Shown here: positions 1 through 7,441 of the stretch, in pieces
How the letters are laid out: each line of letters begins with the position of its first letter
How positions within the stretch are numbered: position 1 is the stretch's first letter
Assembly (NCBI RefSeq): GCF_042682745.1
Contig: NZ_JBHUIO010000005.1
Location: 496,001 to 560,000, forward strand
Direction of reading: 5' to 3'
Origin: Tumebacillus_A lipolyticus
GTDB lineage: Bacteria > Bacillota > Bacilli > Tumebacillales > Tumebacillaceae
DNA length: 64,000 nucleotides
The notes under the pieces: model-generated
Databases searched by the model: none
Seen by the model: the letters and a program-made list of their open reading frames with translations, nothing else
What the model was told of the DNA's origin: nothing
Position numbers and translations under genes: made by a program

Positions 1-454
1 TGATCGCCGTGTTCAAAAAGTGCACGCTGCCAATCAGCGAGATCTCCACCCACAAAATCGCACTCCAGACCAAGACGAGCAGCCCCGCAGCCACGTACAA
101 GATCCGCTTGTTGTCGGTGCCGATCAACAGCGTAACGCCGATGATGCCATAAAACAGTTCATACGGATAACCCAGCCCGAGAAACGCCACGCCAAAACCG
201 GTCGCCAGCAAAAAGTCGAGCGCCGTGCACCATAAGAAATAGCGATTGGAGGACACACACCTGGCAAAGTGATTGATCACAAACAGGCACATGGCGATGA
301 TGATGTACACCTGCTGCCACTCGGTCGGTCCATCTCCATAAAAAAAATAAGTGCCGGAAAACAAAAGCAACATCAAAATCCTCAACATATTCAAGATCTG
401 AAACGTGAATGGAATCTTCCGATGTTCCGTCTCTCTGTTGCTCACCACATCCAC
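1..454 (-). CDS. Polytopic membrane protein, N-terminal part (runs off the left edge)
   Basis: Open reading frame that enters the window from the left, so only about 151 N-terminal residues are visible. After a short charged N-terminus (VSNRETEHRK) there are at least four or five hydrophobic segments with short loops. This layout is common in the sensor part of DesK/LiaS-type histidine kinases, but no kinase domain lies in the window, so that assignment is only a guess. The GTG at 454 is chosen because GAGGTGA lies 6 bases upstream. In-frame ATG codons at 487 and 514 have no good ribosome binding site. Transcribed leftward. Confidence 0.6.
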   Translation of the reverse strand, partial: MDVVSNRETEHRKIPFTFQILNMLRILMLLLFSGTYFFYGDGPTEWQQVYIIIAMCLFVINHFARCVSSNRYFLWCTALDFLLATGFGVAFLGLGYPYELFYGIIGVTLLIGTDNKRILYVAAGLLVLVWSAILWVEISLIGSVHFLNTAI

Positions 455-643
455 AGGCGTCACCTCACACTGGTACAAGTTGGGCATGCTAGCTACAGTG
501 TAGAATGAGAACATCGAAAGTGGCAACAAAAAGGAGTGAATATCGCGACAGGAAACGGCCGAACGAAAGATGCGAGACACCGCTCGTTTTCAGGGCAAAA
601 ATGGAAAGTTATCTTCAGCCACCCTCAACAGCTCCCAGCCGCC

Positions 644-671
644 AAAAGGAAAAACCCATCATCATGATGGG
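644..671 (-). terminator. Rho-independent terminator of the sigma factor operon
   Basis: On the minus strand the sequence reads CCCATC-ATGAT-GATGGG followed by TTTTTCC, a 6-bp stem with a 5-base loop and a T run. It lies about 80 bases beyond the stop of the ECF41 sigma gene. Otherwise I see no gene between 488 and 751. Confidence 0.7.
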
Positions 672-751
672 CCTCTGGGATCGAAACGTCCGATTCGTTC
701 GAGTGAGCTATTGCGTTACCACATCGCTCGTTTCTCCGCGAATCCTCCTGT

Positions 752-1663
752 TCAACAGGTGGGCAAAAGATTGACATGCTGGAGTTTTTCAGGGTTTACA
801 ACATAGAACAGACGATTGATTTGATGCGTGGTTGGATGCCAGACTATGCTCCATACCCCGAACGGCTCCCCGTCCTTTACGACGAGTATTCCCATTTGGT
901 TGTTTACGCGCACCGCATACGCAGTTTTTCCAGCAAAAAATTTGGTAGCGATCGCATGCAAGATCGTTGCGACGCGCTCCTTGCTCACAATTTCGTTGAT
1001 AGCGGTCATGACGTTTCCACCGCCGTCTGCAACTAAGGTGACGTCATCCGCTAAGAGGTCGGTCATCTCTTGAATGTTCCCCGTTGATAAGGCGGTGATA
1101 AATCGAGCAGTATGCTCCTTCTGAAGCTGATCCGGTATCAGATAGTCGTCAGCAAGGGCATTCATTTTTTTCTTCGCCCTGCTAAATATCTTTCGGCAGT
1201 TCGCTTCCGTAACATGCAGCAGAGAGGCGATTTCTGTATGTTCGAATTGAAATGCTTCCTTCAACACATAGACCGCTCGCTCCCGGGGAGACAGCTCTTC
1301 CATTAAGAGCAAGAGCGCGTAACGGAGTGAATCATCGAGGATGACTTTTTCTGAAGGGTCTACCACCACATGCCCCTGAACAAGCGGTTCTGGCAACCAA
1401 GTCCCCAGATAGGTCTCTCGTTTCTTTTTGACCGATCGGATCTCATCGATGCAACGATTTGTCACCATCTTCGTCAAATAGGACTTCGCATGGTTGAGAT
1501 GGGAAATATCGCTCGCTTGTAGTTTCATAAAGGTATCATGCACGACATCTTCAGCATCAATCAAAGAGCCGAGCATTCGGTAGGCGATCGAGACCAAATA
1601 GGTTCGAAGCGACAGATACAACTCTTCTACGCTCACGTCATGAAAACTTCGATCATGATCCAC
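752..1663 (-). CDS. ECF41-family RNA polymerase sigma factor with fused SnoaL-like C-terminal domain
   Basis: 303 residues, much longer than a minimal ECF sigma factor. Sigma region 2 lies at about 15-80 and region 4 at about 115-170. A SnoaL-like regulatory domain occupies about 180-303. The hallmarks of group ECF41 are visible: WLPEP at 89-93 in the linker, DGGGN at 213-217 (family DGGGR) and NPEKL at 290-294 (family NPDKL). In this group the C-terminal domain modulates sigma activity instead of a separate anti-sigma factor. The GTG start has GGGAGG 7 bases upstream. It follows the epimerase gene by 82 bases on the same strand, the usual ECF41 partner arrangement. Confidence 0.92.
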   Translation of the reverse strand: MDHDRSFHDVSVEELYLSLRTYLVSIAYRMLGSLIDAEDVVHDTFMKLQASDISHLNHAKSYLTKMVTNRCIDEIRSVKKKRETYLGTWLPEPLVQGHVVVDPSEKVILDDSLRYALLLLMEELSPRERAVYVLKEAFQFEHTEIASLLHVTEANCRKIFSRAKKKMNALADDYLIPDQLQKEHTARFITALSTGNIQEMTDLLADDVTLVADGGGNVMTAINEIVSKERVATILHAIATKFFAGKTAYAVRVNNQMGILVVKDGEPFGVWSIVWHPTTHQINRLFYVVNPEKLQHVNLLPTC

Positions 1664-1745
1664 TAGCGTTCCTCCCGAGCTAAAAATCCCCGAGACACAT
1701 TTCGATCTAGGGTGGGGTTTATATCGAAGTTCGTGTCAGACTTTT

Positions 1746-2594
1746 CTAGAGGGTCTTAAAACCATCACGCCATGAGGGGTACAGCGGTGTCCAGCCATAC
1801 TGAATGCGTGCCTTTTCGTTTGAAGCGCCTCGTTCCCCGCGATTGCTTCCCGCTTGGATGGTGGGCGAAGGTGCGCCGATCGCAGAAGCATACGCGGGTA
1901 GCCACAAAGATCCTGAAGCGGGCTCGTCATCCACGATGTTCACCGGACCAGATGGCCATTCGAGCGCGAGCAAGGCAGCTCTTGCAGCATCTTCAACATG
2001 CAGAAATGAGCTTACCCCTTCGGTCGCGATCATTTCCTTTCTTCTTACCCGCTCCGCGATCGTTCCATCCCGATCATACCACGTACCTGGTCCGTAAAGC
2101 GTGCCATATCGAAGAATGATCCATTCAGGAATCTCCGCGACCGCTCTCTCTAAGGCCATAATCCCGCCGATGGTCGTCCGCCTCGGCTGCGAAGCGTCTA
2201 CATCGAGGGGAACATCTTCTGTAGCTGGAGCTTGGCCCGGTTCATACGCCCAAGAGATGCTTTGGGCAATCATGCGCCTGACGCCTGCCGAGCGTGAAGC
2301 ATCGACAAGATTTCGCGTGCCCTCAATTCTGATCTTGGCATTCTCTGCCGAACTCTGCTCCCGCAACGAGGTGAGTTGATGGATCACCACTTCCGGTCGC
2401 GTCTGATGTATCGCACTAAAAATAGCTTCCCGATCAAAAGCGTCTGCTACCCATGCGGTTGCTCTTCGCTCTTCAATCAGTTTCGTGTTTGATCGATGAT
2501 GCGTCATTCCGATGACTTCATGTTCAGCTTGCACCAGTTGAGCAATCAGCGAGCGTCCAATCACACCTGTTGCACCCGCAACTAAAATTTTCAT
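1746..2594 (-). CDS. NAD(P)-dependent epimerase/dehydratase family protein, ECF41 partner
   Basis: 282 residues of the extended short-chain dehydrogenase (SDR) type. The Rossmann nucleotide-binding motif GATGVIG is at the N-terminus (about residues 7-13). Proteins of the COE group (carboxymuconolactone decarboxylases, oxidoreductases, epimerases) are encoded beside ECF41 sigma factors and are their usual transcription targets. Here the gene is upstream of the sigma gene and has a matching ECF41-type promoter (2711-2737), so the pair probably forms a self-activating operon. The substrate is not known. Confidence 0.85.
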   Translation of the reverse strand: MKILVAGATGVIGRSLIAQLVQAEHEVIGMTHHRSNTKLIEERRATAWVADAFDREAIFSAIHQTRPEVVIHQLTSLREQSSAENAKIRIEGTRNLVDASRSAGVRRMIAQSISWAYEPGQAPATEDVPLDVDASQPRRTTIGGIMALERAVAEIPEWIILRYGTLYGPGTWYDRDGTIAERVRRKEMIATEGVSSFLHVEDAARAALLALEWPSGPVNIVDDEPASGSLWLPAYASAIGAPSPTIQAGSNRGERGASNEKARIQYGWTPLYPSWRDGFKTL

Positions 2595-2710
2595 GATTTA
2601 TGCCTTCCCTTCCTTTGTCATCGCTCCTACTCTTGTCCACTTCGTCCCATCCATCAGTTGGTTCTCTTTCTGCACATTCCTTGATCCTGTTTCCGTGCAT
2701 CATAAGTAAA

Positions 2711-2737
2711 GACAGGTCACACGCCAAATGTGTGACA
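2711..2737 (-). promoter_or_regulatory. ECF41-type promoter, overlapped by a perfect inverted repeat
   Basis: On the minus strand TGTCACA (2737-2731), a 16-base spacer and TGTC (2714-2711) match the published ECF41 consensus TGTCACA-N16-CGTC except for one base in the -10 element. GTCACAC-N7-GTGTGAC (2736-2716) is also a perfect 7-bp inverted repeat covering the -35 region. The start codon of the epimerase is 117 bases downstream. Confidence 0.8.
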
Positions 2738-2785
2738 TCTCGTATGCAAATTGATGTATGACGCGCTCAGCAAGAAGAAAACGAG

Positions 2786-2823
2786 AAAAGGCACCTCGAA
2801 AGAACGCATTCGAAGTGCCTTTT
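2786..2823 (-). terminator. Hairpin terminator downstream of the GNAT gene
   Basis: AAAAGGCAC-x-TCGAA pairs with TTCGA-x-GTGCCTTTT around an 8-base loop, giving a near-perfect stem with T runs on both sides. It can end leftward transcripts from the GNAT gene and isolate the ECF41 promoter. I see no gene in 2824-2963. Confidence 0.75.
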
Positions 2824-2963
2824 GACTACCATCTAAATCCCCATCAAATGCTTGGGGTATGTTCAAATCGCTCTGCCATTGCGCGCATTCACAATTTCAC
2901 GCTTTCCGGTCATCGCGCCAGTTTCTCCTTCTTGGTTCCCTTTCTTGCTTCTCAATCCAGCCC

Positions 2964-3542
2964 TCACAGCGCACTTTCCAAGCGAGCTTTCACATCGGGC
3001 CACTCGCGATCCAAAATCGAAAAGTACACCGAATCCCGCACATAACCATCGGGAAGAATACGATGATTGCGCAGCACGCCTTCGCGCACCGCTCCAAGTC
3101 GCGCGATCGCTGTCTGGGAGCGAACATTGCGCGCATCTGTCTTCAGTTGCACGCGGATGAATCGGAGCGCTTCGAACGCGTGGCGAAGCAAGAGATATTT
3201 GCTCTCGGTGTTGATCGGCGAGCGCCACACGCCCGGATGCAACCACGTCCAGCCGATCTCCAACCCTCTGTTGGCGACCGAGATGTCAAGATAGCGCGTG
3301 GAACCGACGATCTGGTCACGCTCCTTGTCGAAGATCACAAAGACGAGATCAGTCCCTTTTTCCACAGCGGCGAGCGCCTCTTCCACAAAAAATTCGGCCC
3401 GCTCCAGCGAGTCGATCGGGTAGGGCATATAGGCCCAGATCTCCTCCGCGTTCGCAGCTTCATAGATACCTTGCACATGCTCCCGACCGATCGGAACCAG
3501 TCTGACTCTCGATCCTTCCAACACGATAGGCTTTACGTCCAC
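2964..3542 (-). CDS. GNAT N-acetyltransferase, RimJ/RimL type
   Basis: 192 residues with a GNAT fold of the kind found in RimJ/RimL and related proteins that acetylate N-termini or small molecules. Visible family segments are LEGSRVRLVPI near the start and the stretch around NVRSQTAIARLGAVREGVLRNH (read in two parts, ending in the AxxLGAxxEG motif). The end, DSVYFSILDREWPDVK, is typical of the family. The GTG at 3542 is preferred over the upstream TTG at 3557 because GAGGT lies 8 bases before it. It is transcribed divergently from the nitroreductase, and the acceptor substrate cannot be inferred. Confidence 0.85.
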   Translation of the reverse strand: MDVKPIVLEGSRVRLVPIGREHVQGIYEAANAEEIWAYMPYPIDSLERAEFFVEEALAAVEKGTDLVFVIFDKERDQIVGSTRYLDISVANRGLEIGWTWLHPGVWRSPINTESKYLLLRHAFEALRFIRVQLKTDARNVRSQTAIARLGAVREGVLRNHRILPDGYVRDSVYFSILDREWPDVKARLESAL

Positions 3543-3543
3543 G

Positions 3544-3574
3544 TTGCACAACCTCAATTCTTTTTCGTTATAAT
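3544..3574 (+). promoter_or_regulatory. Probable sigma-A promoter of the nitroreductase gene
   Basis: A perfect TATAAT lies at 3569-3574, about 40 bases before the start codon. The best -35 candidate is TTGCAC at 3544-3549 with a long 19-base spacer, so only the -10 element is secure. Confidence 0.5.
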
Positions 3575-3615
3575 AGTAGATATTTGATCACTTGCCAAGC
3601 AAGGAGGACACCTTC

Positions 3616-4353
3616 ATGAACCAAACGATCGACCTGTTGCAGCAACATCGCTCCATTCGCAAGTACAAGCCCACCCCGCTGTCCGAAGAGCAGATCGGGC
3701 AGATCGTCCGCTCGGCGCAGATGGCATCCAGCTCCTCGAACATCCAAGCATACAGCGTGATCGGCGTCACCGACCCCGCTTTGAAAAAGCAGCTCGCACA
3801 TCTGGCCGGCGATCAAGCGTATGTGGAAGAGTGCGGTCTGTTCCTCATCTGGTGCGCCGACCTTTATCGGCTCCAGCAGGCGTGTGCCAAACATGAGGTC
3901 GACATGCAGCACCAGCATGTGGAGAGCTTCCTCGTCGCCACGGTCGACGTCTCCCTGGCGGCACAAAACGCAGCGGTGGCTGCCGAATCGCTCGGGCTCG
4001 GCATCGTCTACATCGGCGGCATCCGCCAAAATCCGGCCGCCGTCACCGAACTGCTCAAGCTCCCGCAGCTGGTCTATCCGGTCTTCGGCATGTGCGTCGG
4101 CGTTCCTGACCAAGAGCCTTCGTTCCGCCCTCGGTTGGCGACAGAAGCGGTCTACCATGAGAATACATACCAGCAGGAGCAGGTCAGAGCGGGCATCGAC
4201 GACTACGACCAGCGGATGAACAGCTACTACACCGAGCGCACAGGAGGGAAGCTGGACACAACCTGGTCCAAACAGATCTCCGAAAAATATGCCCATCCGT
4301 CCCGCGCTCACATGCGCGCCTTTTTGAACGGACAGGGATTCGACTTCGAATAG
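3616..4353 (+). CDS. NADPH-dependent flavin nitroreductase, NfsA/FRP type
   Basis: 245 residues of the FMN-dependent nitroreductase family. The N-terminal HRSIRKYKPTPLSEEQI and the following MASSSSNIQAYSVI form the FMN-binding start of NfsA-type enzymes. AAQNAAVAAESLGLGIVYIGGIR and the C-terminal KYAHPSRAHMRAFLNGQGF (each a recognisable NfsA segment) support the subfamily. Such enzymes reduce nitro compounds, quinones or flavins with NADPH in the cytoplasm. The ATG at 3616 has AAGGAGG 8 bases upstream. Upstream in-frame codons (from 3592) overlap the ribosome binding site and are not used. Single-gene transcript with its own terminator. Confidence 0.9.
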   Translation: MNQTIDLLQQHRSIRKYKPTPLSEEQIGQIVRSAQMASSSSNIQAYSVIGVTDPALKKQLAHLAGDQAYVEECGLFLIWCADLYRLQQACAKHEVDMQHQHVESFLVATVDVSLAAQNAAVAAESLGLGIVYIGGIRQNPAAVTELLKLPQLVYPVFGMCVGVPDQEPSFRPRLATEAVYHENTYQQEQVRAGIDDYDQRMNSYYTERTGGKLDTTWSKQISEKYAHPSRAHMRAFLNGQGFDFE

Positions 4354-4361
4354 AGCACAAC

Positions 4362-4407
4362 AAGATCGACCTCCTCAGCGCATCGCACCGAGGGGGTCGA
4401 TCTTTTC
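4362..4407 (+). terminator. Bidirectional hairpin terminator
   Basis: AAGATCGACC pairs with GGTCGATCTT followed by TT. It lies between the convergent nitroreductase and chromate-transporter genes. Nothing else is seen up to 4490. Confidence 0.75.
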
Positions 4408-4490
4408 CTTACACCATACACATTGGCTTTGTTCTACCATACACATTAGCTAACATCTTTCAGACAGCTTTCCGACACGCAATCTCCCCG

Positions 4491-5036
4491 CTACGCCCCT
4501 GCCGGTCGGAAAAAGAACACGCCGAGCACCATCGCCGCCAAGATGACGTACGGCGCATCGATCTCCAGCCAGAAGATGGCGACCATCGCGCCCACGCCGA
4601 CCAAGATCGGCTTCCAGTCGATAAACGTTCCCCCTTGTGAAGATTGCCAAGCGGTCTGCAACAGCAAGACGACCACGACAGGACGAACGGCTGCGATCAG
4701 CCCTTTTAGGTAGGGGCTGTTCTTATAGGCCAACAGGATCTTCAACAACAGGATCACGGCGATCGCAGTCGGTGCGACCATGCCGATCAGCGCAGACGTC
4801 GCGCCGAGAACCCCCGCCACCTTATAGCCGACAAAAGCGGAAAGCTTGGTCGCGATCGGCCCTGGCAGCGTGTTCGCGATCGCCAAAGCGTCTGTAAACT
4901 CCGGATCGCTCATCCAACCGTAGCGATCCACCACCTCTGAGCGAATGAGCGGGATTGCGCTCGGGCCGCCACCGTAACCGAGTACGCCCGCTCGCGCCAT
5001 CGCGATGAATAAGTCCCAAATGGACAAATGGCTCAT
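4491..5036 (-). CDS. Half-size chromate transporter (CHR family)
   Basis: 181 residues, the length of a single CHR domain. The N-terminal LFIAMARAGVLGYGGGPSAIPLI and the following ANTLPGPIATKLSAFVGY are the characteristic CHR motifs, and five or six hydrophobic segments follow. In most Bacillales half-size CHR proteins are encoded in pairs that form one transporter, such as ywrB-ywrA of Bacillus subtilis beside ywrC. Here only one half is present, and the next gene downstream lies beyond a terminator. The GGGAGGAG ribosome binding site lies almost on the ATG, so a TTG three codons later is also possible. Confidence 0.85.
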   Translation of the reverse strand: MSHLSIWDLFIAMARAGVLGYGGGPSAIPLIRSEVVDRYGWMSDPEFTDALAIANTLPGPIATKLSAFVGYKVAGVLGATSALIGMVAPTAIAVILLLKILLAYKNSPYLKGLIAAVRPVVVVLLLQTAWQSSQGGTFIDWKPILVGVGAMVAIFWLEIDAPYVILAAMVLGVFFFRPAGA

Positions 5037-5054
5037 CTCCTCCCGACCTCAAAC

Positions 5055-5543
5055 TTACAGCTTCATCCCCATGCGGCTCTTGTATCTCTTCAACAGCATC
5101 TGGCAGTCGACGCGAGAAATGCCGGGCATCGCATAGAGCTTATCTAACAGAAACTTCTGAAGTTCTTGGTTGCTTTGAAATATTCCGTGCATATGAAGCG
5201 TGCTCGGCCCGGTCATGTGGTACAAGCTGGTGACAGCAGGCTCTTCTGCCAACTCCTTGGCGACCTGATCGAGATGTTGCGGCTCGATGTCCACATTGAA
5301 GAAAGCTGACACCTGAATGCCCACTTTTGCCGGGTTGATCACCACAGTAAAGCGTTCGATCACGCCGCCCTCGATCAGCGCGTTGATGCGAGACTGCACC
5401 GCCACCCTTGAGATCCCGATCATCTTGCCGAGATCTGTATAGGAGATGCGAGCGTTCTCATGCAGAGCTTCGAGAATCTGCCGATCGAGATCATCGATCT
5501 CAAACGGTGGCATTTGATCTTGTTCCGAATAGACGTAGACCAC
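5055..5543 (-). CDS. Lrp/AsnC-family transcriptional regulator (YwrC-like)
   Basis: 162 residues. The winged helix-turn-helix is at about 15-65 (IDDLDRQILEALHENARIS, then SRVAVQSRINALIEGGVIERF). The ligand-binding RAM domain fills the rest. Its start is set at the GTG at 5543, with AAGGAG 8 bases upstream. It lies 22 bases after the dipeptide permease gene and 18 bases before the chromate-transporter gene, so it may be read from both the transporter operon and a local promoter. An Lrp-type regulator beside CHR genes recalls YwrC of B. subtilis. Confidence 0.85.
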   Translation of the reverse strand: MVYVYSEQDQMPPFEIDDLDRQILEALHENARISYTDLGKMIGISRVAVQSRINALIEGGVIERFTVVINPAKVGIQVSAFFNVDIEPQHLDQVAKELAEEPAVTSLYHMTGPSTLHMHGIFQSNQELQKFLLDKLYAMPGISRVDCQMLLKRYKSRMGMKL

Positions 5544-5565
5544 AAAGTCCACTCCTTTTTTCTCT

Positions 5566-6462
5566 CTATCGCTTCAACTTGGGGTCGAGCACCTCGCGGA
5601 TGCCATCGCCGAGCAAATTGAAACCGAGTACTACCAAAAAGATAGCCAATCCTGGCCAAACTGCCAAGAGCGGTTCGATGTTGAGGTATCCTTGTGCGAT
5701 GTGCAACATCGAACCCCAACTCGGATCTTCCGGTTTTGCACCCAGTCCCAGATAGGACAGGCCCGCCTCGGCGATGATCGCCGAAGCCATCGCCAGCGTG
5801 ATCTGCACCAACAGCGGCGCCATCGAGTTGGGCAGCACATGTCGGAACATGATCCGCCAGTCGCTCGCGCCGATCGCCTTGGCCGCCTGCACGAACTCAA
5901 GGTTGCGCACCGTCATCACCTGCGCTCTTGTGATGCGGATGAACGATGGCAAAAACCCGATCCCGATCGCTACCATCGCGTTGTAGAACCCGCCGCCGAG
6001 CGCCGCCGCCATCGCCAGCGCCAAGATCAGGGAGGGAAACGCCTGCATCGCATCGACGACGCGCATCACCACCCACTCATCCCATACGCCGCGGTAATAG
6101 CCGGTGATCAGACCGATCGGAACGCCGATCAGGACGGCGATGCCGACCGAGATGATCGCCACCTGCAGGGTCAGGCGAGCGCCGTACACCAAGCGCGAAA
6201 ACACATCCCGACCGAGGTCATCTGTGCCGAACAGGTGCCCGTTCCCCGGCTTGGCGAGGACCGAGTTGTAGTCCTGTTCATAGATGTCGTGCGTTGCGAT
6301 CAGCGGAGCAAAGATCGCCGTCGCCAGCAGGGCGCAGAAGATCAGCGCCCCGACGATCGCAAGCTTGTTCTTTGCAAAGCGGCGGAAAAAGAGCCGCCAC
6401 TGGCTTTCAGCTTGTGCTGCCGTCTGCGCGGGTTGTTGAGAATCGATGACCGTCTGGCTCAT
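5566..6462 (-). CDS. dppC: Di/oligopeptide ABC transporter permease, DppC type
   Basis: 298 residues. The N-terminal OppC-type segment (RRFAKNKLAIVGALIF, one membrane helix) precedes a BPD_transp_1 domain with about five further helices. The HLFGTDDLGRDVFSRLVYGAR signature and the coupling helix region EFVQAAKAIGASDWRIMFRHVLP are clear. The protein forms the membrane channel together with the DppB-type permease, whose stop codon it overlaps by 4 bases. The substrate class (di- or oligopeptides) follows from family. Whether glutathione-like peptides are carried is inferred only from the linked gamma-glutamyltransferase. Confidence 0.9.
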   Translation of the reverse strand: MSQTVIDSQQPAQTAAQAESQWRLFFRRFAKNKLAIVGALIFCALLATAIFAPLIATHDIYEQDYNSVLAKPGNGHLFGTDDLGRDVFSRLVYGARLTLQVAIISVGIAVLIGVPIGLITGYYRGVWDEWVVMRVVDAMQAFPSLILALAMAAALGGGFYNAMVAIGIGFLPSFIRITRAQVMTVRNLEFVQAAKAIGASDWRIMFRHVLPNSMAPLLVQITLAMASAIIAEAGLSYLGLGAKPEDPSWGSMLHIAQGYLNIEPLLAVWPGLAIFLVVLGFNLLGDGIREVLDPKLKR

Positions 6463-7415
6463 TGTTCCGCCTCCTTTCCGACTTTGATCCGCGGATCGAT
6501 CACCGCATACAGAATGTCGACCAGCAGGTTCACCACCACGACCATCAGCGCGCAGACGAGGATCGCCCCTTGCACCGTCACGAAGTCACGGTTGTAGATC
6601 GACTCGACGATCAGTTTGCCAAACCCCGGAATCGAGAAGATCGACTCGGTGATCACCAGCCCGCCGAGCAGCCCTGCGACGATCAGACCGGAGGTGGTGA
6701 CCACCGGAACCAGCGCGTTTTTCAGCGCGTGGCGGAAGATGACAAACGACTCTTTGTGCCCTTTTGCATAGGCGGTGCGGATGTAATCTGCATGCATCAC
6801 TTCCAACAAGGAACTGCGAAGCATCCGCATCAGGATCGCCGACTCGCGAAGCCCGGTCGCAAGCACCGGCATGATCATCGCGGTGATGTTCGCCAGCGGG
6901 TTTTCGGTAAACGGCACATAGCCGGACGCTGGCAGCCAGCCGAGTTTTACTGCGAAGAAGACGATAAACATCATGCCGAGCCAAAAGTGTGGAACGCTCA
7001 TGCCGCCGAGGGCGAAAAAGGTTGACGTGTAGTCGATCCACGAGTTGGGCCTTGTCGCCGAGAGGATGCCGGCCGGAATCGCGATCAACAGTGCGACCAC
7101 AAAGGTGCCGATCGTCAGCTCAAGCGTCGCGGGCAGCCGTTGCCAGATCAGCTCCGACACGGGCGAATGGTCGACCAACGACCTGCCGAGATCGCCTTGC
7201 AACACCCCGCCGAGCCATTTGAGATATTGCATGACGATCGGCTGGTTCAAACCGAGCTCCTCGCGCATCGCATCGATCGCCTCCGGAGTCGCCTCCTGTC
7301 CCAAGATGACGGTCGCCGGGTCGCCAGGCAGCAGGTGCAGGAGGGAGAAGACCATGATGGTGACCAACAGAATTACAGGAACGGCAAGCAAGAGCCGCCT
7401 GACTAAAAACCTCAT
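6459..7415 (-). CDS. dppB: Di/oligopeptide ABC transporter permease, DppB type
   Basis: 318 residues. The N-terminus RFLVRRLLLAVPVILLVTIMVF and LLPGDPATVILGQEATPE are characteristic of DppB/OppB permeases. The coupling-helix region (YIRTAYAKGHKESFVIFRHALKNAL, in two halves) and the C-terminal DPRIK motif fit. Six membrane segments are expected. The start has AAAGGAGG 6 bases upstream, and the gene follows the solute-binding protein gene by 26 bases in the same operon. Confidence 0.92.
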   Translation of the reverse strand: MRFLVRRLLLAVPVILLVTIMVFSLLHLLPGDPATVILGQEATPEAIDAMREELGLNQPIVMQYLKWLGGVLQGDLGRSLVDHSPVSELIWQRLPATLELTIGTFVVALLIAIPAGILSATRPNSWIDYTSTFFALGGMSVPHFWLGMMFIVFFAVKLGWLPASGYVPFTENPLANITAMIMPVLATGLRESAILMRMLRSSLLEVMHADYIRTAYAKGHKESFVIFRHALKNALVPVVTTSGLIVAGLLGGLVITESIFSIPGFGKLIVESIYNRDFVTVQGAILVCALMVVVVNLLVDILYAVIDPRIKVGKEAEQ

Positions 7416-7441
7416 CCGAATCCTCCTTTCTCACCCGCAGG

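Noticed and set aside
2716..2736. The GTCACAC/GTGTGAC repeat as a CRP/FNR-type site
   Set aside because: The half-site order and spacing are not those of CRP or FNR, and the sequence is explained by the ECF41 -35 element.
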